A DNA stretch of 64,000 nt from Microbacterium pumilum. Lineage in GTDB: Bacteria > Actinomycetota > Actinomycetes > Actinomycetales > Microbacteriaceae. Positions within the stretch are counted from its first letter, which is position 1; every line of letters begins with the position of its first letter. A program made the position numbers and the translations under genes. Positions 60,885 to 64,000 of the stretch are shown here, piece by piece. A model generated the notes under the pieces. It was not told where the DNA came from. It searched no databases and saw only the letters and a program-made list of their open reading frames with translations. The stretch spans positions 1,364,001 through 1,428,000 of the forward strand of contig NZ_BAAAOH010000001.1 in the NCBI RefSeq assembly GCF_039530225.1, in the 5' to 3' direction.

Positions 60885-61393
60885 CTCGGATTCGCGAGAT
60901 GGATGCCGCGGACTGGCCGGCGGTCGAGCAGATCTTCCGTGAGGGCATCGAGGCCGGTGACGCCACCTTCGAGATCGAGACACCGACGTGGGATGTCTTC
61001 GACGCGGGCAAGCTGCGAACGCCCCGACTGGTGGCGGTGGACGGCTCGAGCGGAGTGGTCGGGTGGGTGGCGGCATCCCGCGTGTCGTCGCGAGAGGTCT
61101 ACCGGGGAGTCGTCGAGCACTCGGTCTACGTTCGTGAAGACACGCGAGAGCAAGGCGTCGGGTGGGCACTGCTGGATGCCTTCACAGCCGCAGCGGATGC
61201 CGCGGGGATCTGGACGATCCAGTCGAGCATCTTTCCCGAGAACCTCGCCAGCCTGCGGCTGCACGAGCGAGCGGGCTTCCGGGTCGTGGGGTATCGCGAA
61301 CGGATCGCGCGCTCGCGGCTCGGGCCGCATGCCGGCGAGTGGCGCGATACCGTACTGGTCGAGCGACGCAGTCCGTTGAGCGGCCTCGACTGA
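60881..61393 (+). CDS. arsN1: ArsN1-like GNAT acetyltransferase (arsinothricin/phosphinothricin type)
   Basis: The start is GTG 60881 (MTRIREMDAADWPAVEQIF), coupled to the flavoprotein gene. The 170-residue GNAT protein has FREGIEAGDATFEIETPTW near 19-37, the pattern of phosphinothricin and arsinothricin N-acetyltransferases. It also has the acetyl-CoA loop REDTREQGVGWALLDAF near 88-104 and SLRLHERAGFRVVGYRERI near 130-148. ArsN1 acetylates the amino group of the organoarsenical antibiotic arsinothricin. The ars context supports that over a herbicide-only role, but the substrate is not proven. Confidence 0.75.
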   Translation: MTRIREMDAADWPAVEQIFREGIEAGDATFEIETPTWDVFDAGKLRTPRLVAVDGSSGVVGWVAASRVSSREVYRGVVEHSVYVREDTREQGVGWALLDAFTAAADAAGIWTIQSSIFPENLASLRLHERAGFRVVGYRERIARSRLGPHAGEWRDTVLVERRSPLSGLD

Positions 61394-61464
61394 TACCGGC
61401 CCGAAGGCCGATAGCACACCCGCGATCGCGGGGCCAGGCAGGGGCGCACGGCGGCTCGCGCACG

Positions 61465-61470
61465 TAGGTT
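61465..61470 (+). promoter_or_regulatory. -10 element of a leaderless small-gene transcript
   Basis: TAGGTT is followed by six bases and ATG 61477. Confidence 0.5.
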
Positions 61471-61476
61471 CGCATC

Positions 61477-61668
61477 ATGGAAGAGATCGAATCCGAGCCG
61501 GCGAGCGAGATGTCTGCCGACGAGAAGCGTCGCGACCAGCTGCTGCGCGCCGCTGAATCCGTTGAGGAGGATGCCGCGCCGCGCGTCCAGGTCACCAAGC
61601 GGGGCAACGTCACGCGGGTCGATGTCGATCCTGACGCCGCGGTGCGCCCGGGCCTCGGCCCGACCTGA
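61477..61668 (+). CDS. Small acidic hypothetical protein
   Basis: The 63-residue protein is acidic at its start (MEEIESEPASEMSADEKRRD), with a short basic patch QVTKRGNVTRV and an acidic end. Third-position GC is high and the leaderless -10 box fits exactly, so the gene is probably real. No domain is recognised. Confidence 0.55.
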   Translation: MEEIESEPASEMSADEKRRDQLLRAAESVEEDAAPRVQVTKRGNVTRVDVDPDAAVRPGLGPT

Positions 61669-61808
61669 CGGGCGCCGCCGGTCAGCGGCCCACGTCATCC
61701 TGACATCGGCGCGGATGACCACGAGCGGCCATCCCCGCCGCGAGCATGGTCGCCGCACCAGTCGCGGGGCCAGGCTCGTCCGGGGGCGCGTGCGCAGCGC
61801 CCGCATTC

Positions 61809-62234
61809 TCAAACGGCTCGGAATACCGCCATGACCTTCTTCACGGGCAGGTACGCTCGCAACTCGCTGATTCCTTGGTCGGCCACGTCGTAGAACACCA
61901 CGTACGGAACCGTCAGCTGCTCCCTCGTGGCCGCGACACCCTCGAAATCGCCGGTGTTGGTGCCCACGAAGTCGAACTCGGCGCCGACGATGCCCTCCCC
62001 GATGACGATGCTCTTGACGACCGGGTGGGCGTCGTACAGCAGCGTGTGCATCGAGCCGATGAAATCAGCGACCGCCGTGCGGCCGACGATCTGCTCACCC
62101 GACTCGATCGTCACCCATCGCACATCATCCGTGAAGTACTGGGCGAAGTCACCGCCCGAGATCAGCGCCTGCAGGTACGCATCCATCGTCTGCTTTGTCG
62201 CATCGATGGTCAGCGTCGTTGTATCAGGGGACAT
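61809..62234 (-). CDS. SnoaL/NTF2-like protein
   Basis: The start is ATG 62234 (MSPDTTTLTIDATKQTMDAY) after AGGAGGAATCG; the longer frame is not supported. The 141-residue product has the cone-shaped NTF2 pattern: helix MDAYLQALISGGDFAQYF, strand VRWVTIESGEQIVGRTAVAD, and C-terminal sheet strands VPYVVFYDVADQGISELRAY. The family includes ketosteroid isomerases, SnoaL cyclases and non-enzymatic binders; no role can be assigned. Confidence 0.75.
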   Translation of the reverse strand: MSPDTTTLTIDATKQTMDAYLQALISGGDFAQYFTDDVRWVTIESGEQIVGRTAVADFIGSMHTLLYDAHPVVKSIVIGEGIVGAEFDFVGTNTGDFEGVAATREQLTVPYVVFYDVADQGISELRAYLPVKKVMAVFRAV

Positions 62235-62355
62235 GTCGATTCCTCCTCGGTGCGGCTGCTCCGGTGCGCCCGCGCTTCGAGCTTCAATCTCCTCTTGCAC
62301 GCGTCGCCTGTCGAGGGGTGCACCCGCATGGGATCGACCCTCCATCACGACGCCT

Positions 62356-62370
62356 TAGGCTCGAGCCTTA
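62356..62370 (+). promoter_or_regulatory. Promoter/palindrome at the yaeQ start
   Basis: AGGCTCGAGCCT (62357-62368) is a perfect 12-base palindrome directly before ATG 62370. TAGGCT (62356-62361) can serve as a -10 box eight bases upstream of the ATG, so a regulator binding here would block a leaderless start. Confidence 0.4.
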
Positions 62371-62909
62371 TGGTAGCCGGCGCGACGATGCACACCTTCA
62401 CGGTGCAGCTCGCCGATGTCGACCGGGGCGTGTATGACGAGCTCGCGCTCCGCGTCGCACGCCACCCGTCCGAGACCGATGCGTACATGCTGACCCGCGT
62501 GCTCGCCTACTGTCTCGAGTTCGAGGAGGGGATCGCCTTCAGCGAGGGCATCTCGTCGACCGACGAGCCTGCCGTGCTCGTGCGCGATCTGACCGGCCGC
62601 CTCATCGCATGGATCGAGGTCGGCGCACCGGATGCCGCCCGGCTGCACTACGGCAGCAAGCTGGCCGACCGGACCACGGTCTACACGCATCGCGATCCCG
62701 CGAAGGTGATGGCGTCCTGGGCGGGCAAGCAGATCCATCAGGCGGAGTCGATCACGCTCCACAGCTTCGACCCCGGCTTCGTCGACGCCGCCGTCGCTGA
62801 GTTGGAACGCCGCAACACCATGACTCTGTCGATCACGGAGCGACAGCTCTACCTCGAGCTCAATGGGGTCGCTCTGACGTCGGCGGTGCACGACCACCAG
62901 CTCGAGTAG
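62370..62909 (+). CDS. yaeQ: YaeQ family protein
   Basis: The 179-residue protein from ATG 62370 aligns with YaeQ from its first residues (MVAGATMHTFTVQLADVDRG) and carries the family core ALRVARHPSETDAYMLTRVL near 29-48, AWIEVGAPDAARLHYGSKLA near 82-101 and TLSITERQLYLEL near 154-166. The fold is of the PD-(D/E)XK nuclease superfamily; the conserved Glu and Asp residues are present, but the biological role is unknown. Confidence 0.85.
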   Translation: MVAGATMHTFTVQLADVDRGVYDELALRVARHPSETDAYMLTRVLAYCLEFEEGIAFSEGISSTDEPAVLVRDLTGRLIAWIEVGAPDAARLHYGSKLADRTTVYTHRDPAKVMASWAGKQIHQAESITLHSFDPGFVDAAVAELERRNTMTLSITERQLYLELNGVALTSAVHDHQLE

Positions 62910-63118
62910 ACGGTCGCCGTGAGGTCAGGACGGCGGCTCCGGGACCGAATGCCGCGGTCGCAGCCTGTGGACCGGGACCTGCAGGATCGCTCCTGCGTGC
63001 GCCGATGTTGCAGTATGACATGATACGTAGTACATTTCGAGAACCCACCAAGAACGATGCGCGCGGCCCTTCGGACGAGCGTTGATACGTTACAAAGTCA
63101 GTGATGAGAGGGAACGCA
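62910..63118 (+). promoter_or_regulatory. Control region of the terminal sugar-binding protein gene
   Basis: TTGCAG (63008-63013), a 17-base spacer and TACATT (63031-63036) form a good sigma-70 promoter. TTGATACGTTACAA (63082-63095) is a LacI-type partial palindrome downstream of it, and its TGATACGT half recurs at 63021-63028 inside the promoter spacer. GAGAGGG gives a ribosome site. No gene is seen in these 209 bases. Confidence 0.65.
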
Positions 63119-64000
63119 ATGAAGCGGACAATGGCGACAGCAGCCTTGGGACTCGGTGTCGCACTCGTGCTCACCGGCTGCGGCGGTGCCGCAACCAGCA
63201 CGCCCAGTGCAAGCGGCGGAGGTGACGAGGAATCGGGCAAGCTCGTCGTCTGGAACTGGGGCAGTGCCGACGAAGCCGCGACGGCCTTCGAAGAGGATGT
63301 CCTCGCCGCCTTCAATGAAAAGCATCCGAACGTCGAGGTCGAGATCGTCTCTCAGCCGTTCGATCAGTACTACACGCTGCTCGGCACGGCGATCGAATCA
63401 GGCACGGGACCCGACCTTGCTCTCTTCAACGGCGGAACGCAGCTGAAGTCGCGTGTCGACATGCTCACGCCCGTCACCGAGGAGCTCGCGGACCTGGAGG
63501 AGACACTGGCCGGTTGGCCGGCCTTCCAGGCGGACGGCGAGACGTACTCGGCGCCGATGTTCCTGCAGGGCTTCCCCATCTACTTCAACAAGGCGATCTT
63601 CGAAGCGGCCGGCCTCGATGCCGACAACCCGCCCACGACCTGGGAGGACCTGACCGCAGCCTGCGACGCGATCCTCGCCGAGACCGACAAGTCGTGCTTC
63701 GCGCTCGGCAACAAGGAGGGTCTCGGCATCGAGTTCTTCCTCTCGGGCTTCGCGTCCGGACTCTTCACACCCGAGGAGTACGACGCGTGGATCGACGGCG
63801 ATCGGGACTGGACGAGCGAGCACGCGACACAGGCCCTGCAACTATGGCAGGACACCTCCGAGCAGGGCTGGTACAACGATGGCGCGAACTCGACAGCGAT
63901 GTTCAACGATTCGTTCGACCTGTTCTCGGCCGGAGAGGCCGCCATGGTCATCGGGCTCACGAGCGGTATCGCGCACTGGAAGCAGTTCGATGAGTTCCTC
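63119..64000 (+). CDS. Sugar ABC transporter binding lipoprotein, 3' end outside window
   Basis: The frame is open to the window end, with 294 residues visible. A lipoprotein signal (MKRTMATAALGLGVALVLTG) ends in the lipobox LTGC. The mature part begins KLVVWNWGSADEAATAFEED and continues in the pattern of family 1 solute-binding proteins (MFLQGFPIYFNKAIFEAAGL, TTWEDLTAACDAIL). It delivers a sugar to an importer presumably encoded beyond the edge. The LacI-type site upstream suggests sugar-induced expression. Confidence 0.88.
   Translation, partial: MKRTMATAALGLGVALVLTGCGGAATSTPSASGGGDEESGKLVVWNWGSADEAATAFEEDVLAAFNEKHPNVEVEIVSQPFDQYYTLLGTAIESGTGPDLALFNGGTQLKSRVDMLTPVTEELADLEETLAGWPAFQADGETYSAPMFLQGFPIYFNKAIFEAAGLDADNPPTTWEDLTAACDAILAETDKSCFALGNKEGLGIEFFLSGFASGLFTPEEYDAWIDGDRDWTSEHATQALQLWQDTSEQGWYNDGANSTAMFNDSFDLFSAGEAAMVIGLTSGIAHWKQFDEFL

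Noticed and set aside
1-64000. Prophage, integrase, transposase, tRNA and rRNA genes
   Set aside because: None recognised on either strand; gene content is chromosomal throughout.

Overview
The window is very GC-rich, uses many GTG starts and shows repeated TANNNT-N6-RTG leaderless starts. It also carries a short DUF7882-type protein that I associate with Microbacteriaceae. The likely source is a Microbacterium-like actinomycete chromosome. No rRNA, tRNA, CRISPR array, prophage or transposase gene was recognised.

Left part (1-17967). A two-gene insecticidal toxin complex (Tc) A subunit begins upstream of the window edge and continues to 7806: an N-terminal TcaA-like protein followed by a C-terminal, pore-bearing TcaB-like protein. 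No TcB/TcC (SpvB/RHS) gene is visible. Next come small VOC and GNAT genes, a divergent pair of uronic-acid-type (alpha/alpha)6 enzymes (heparinase II/III-like and DUF2264), and a two-gene unit encoding a large FAD-linked oxidase with a hydrophobic insert and a protein with an Asp-Pro-Lys repeat tail.

Middle part (17980-50438). This is a dense glycan-utilisation island: GH27, a DUF5054/GH38-like protein, GH38, a six-hairpin glycosidase, GH51, GH31, a LacI regulator, GH2, GH32, an exporter-type ABC protein, GH42, a complete LplB/YtcP/LplA-type sugar importer without its own ATPase, YesL, a second GH2, a ROK regulator and GH35. None of the hydrolases shows a clear signal peptide. The inference is uptake of plant-cell-wall oligosaccharides (galactan, arabinan, rhamnogalacturonan or mannan type) and intracellular trimming. 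Operator-like palindromes sit around the lacI gene and upstream of the importer.

Right part (50439-64000). A diacylglycerol kinase-like protein, a uracil-DNA glycosylase family protein and a YjbR protein are followed by a signalling module: an RsbQ-like hydrolase overlapping a PAS-GAF-GGDEF cyclase, with a divergent EAL phosphodiesterase. Two small proteins follow, then a fasciclin protein divergent from an ECF sigma/anti-sigma pair (SigK-RskA-MPT70-like layout). Next is a compact arsenic cluster (ArsR, an ArsO-like flavoprotein, an ArsN1-like acetyltransferase) with paired palindromic operators. The window ends with a SnoaL-like protein, YaeQ and the start of another sugar-binding lipoprotein gene.
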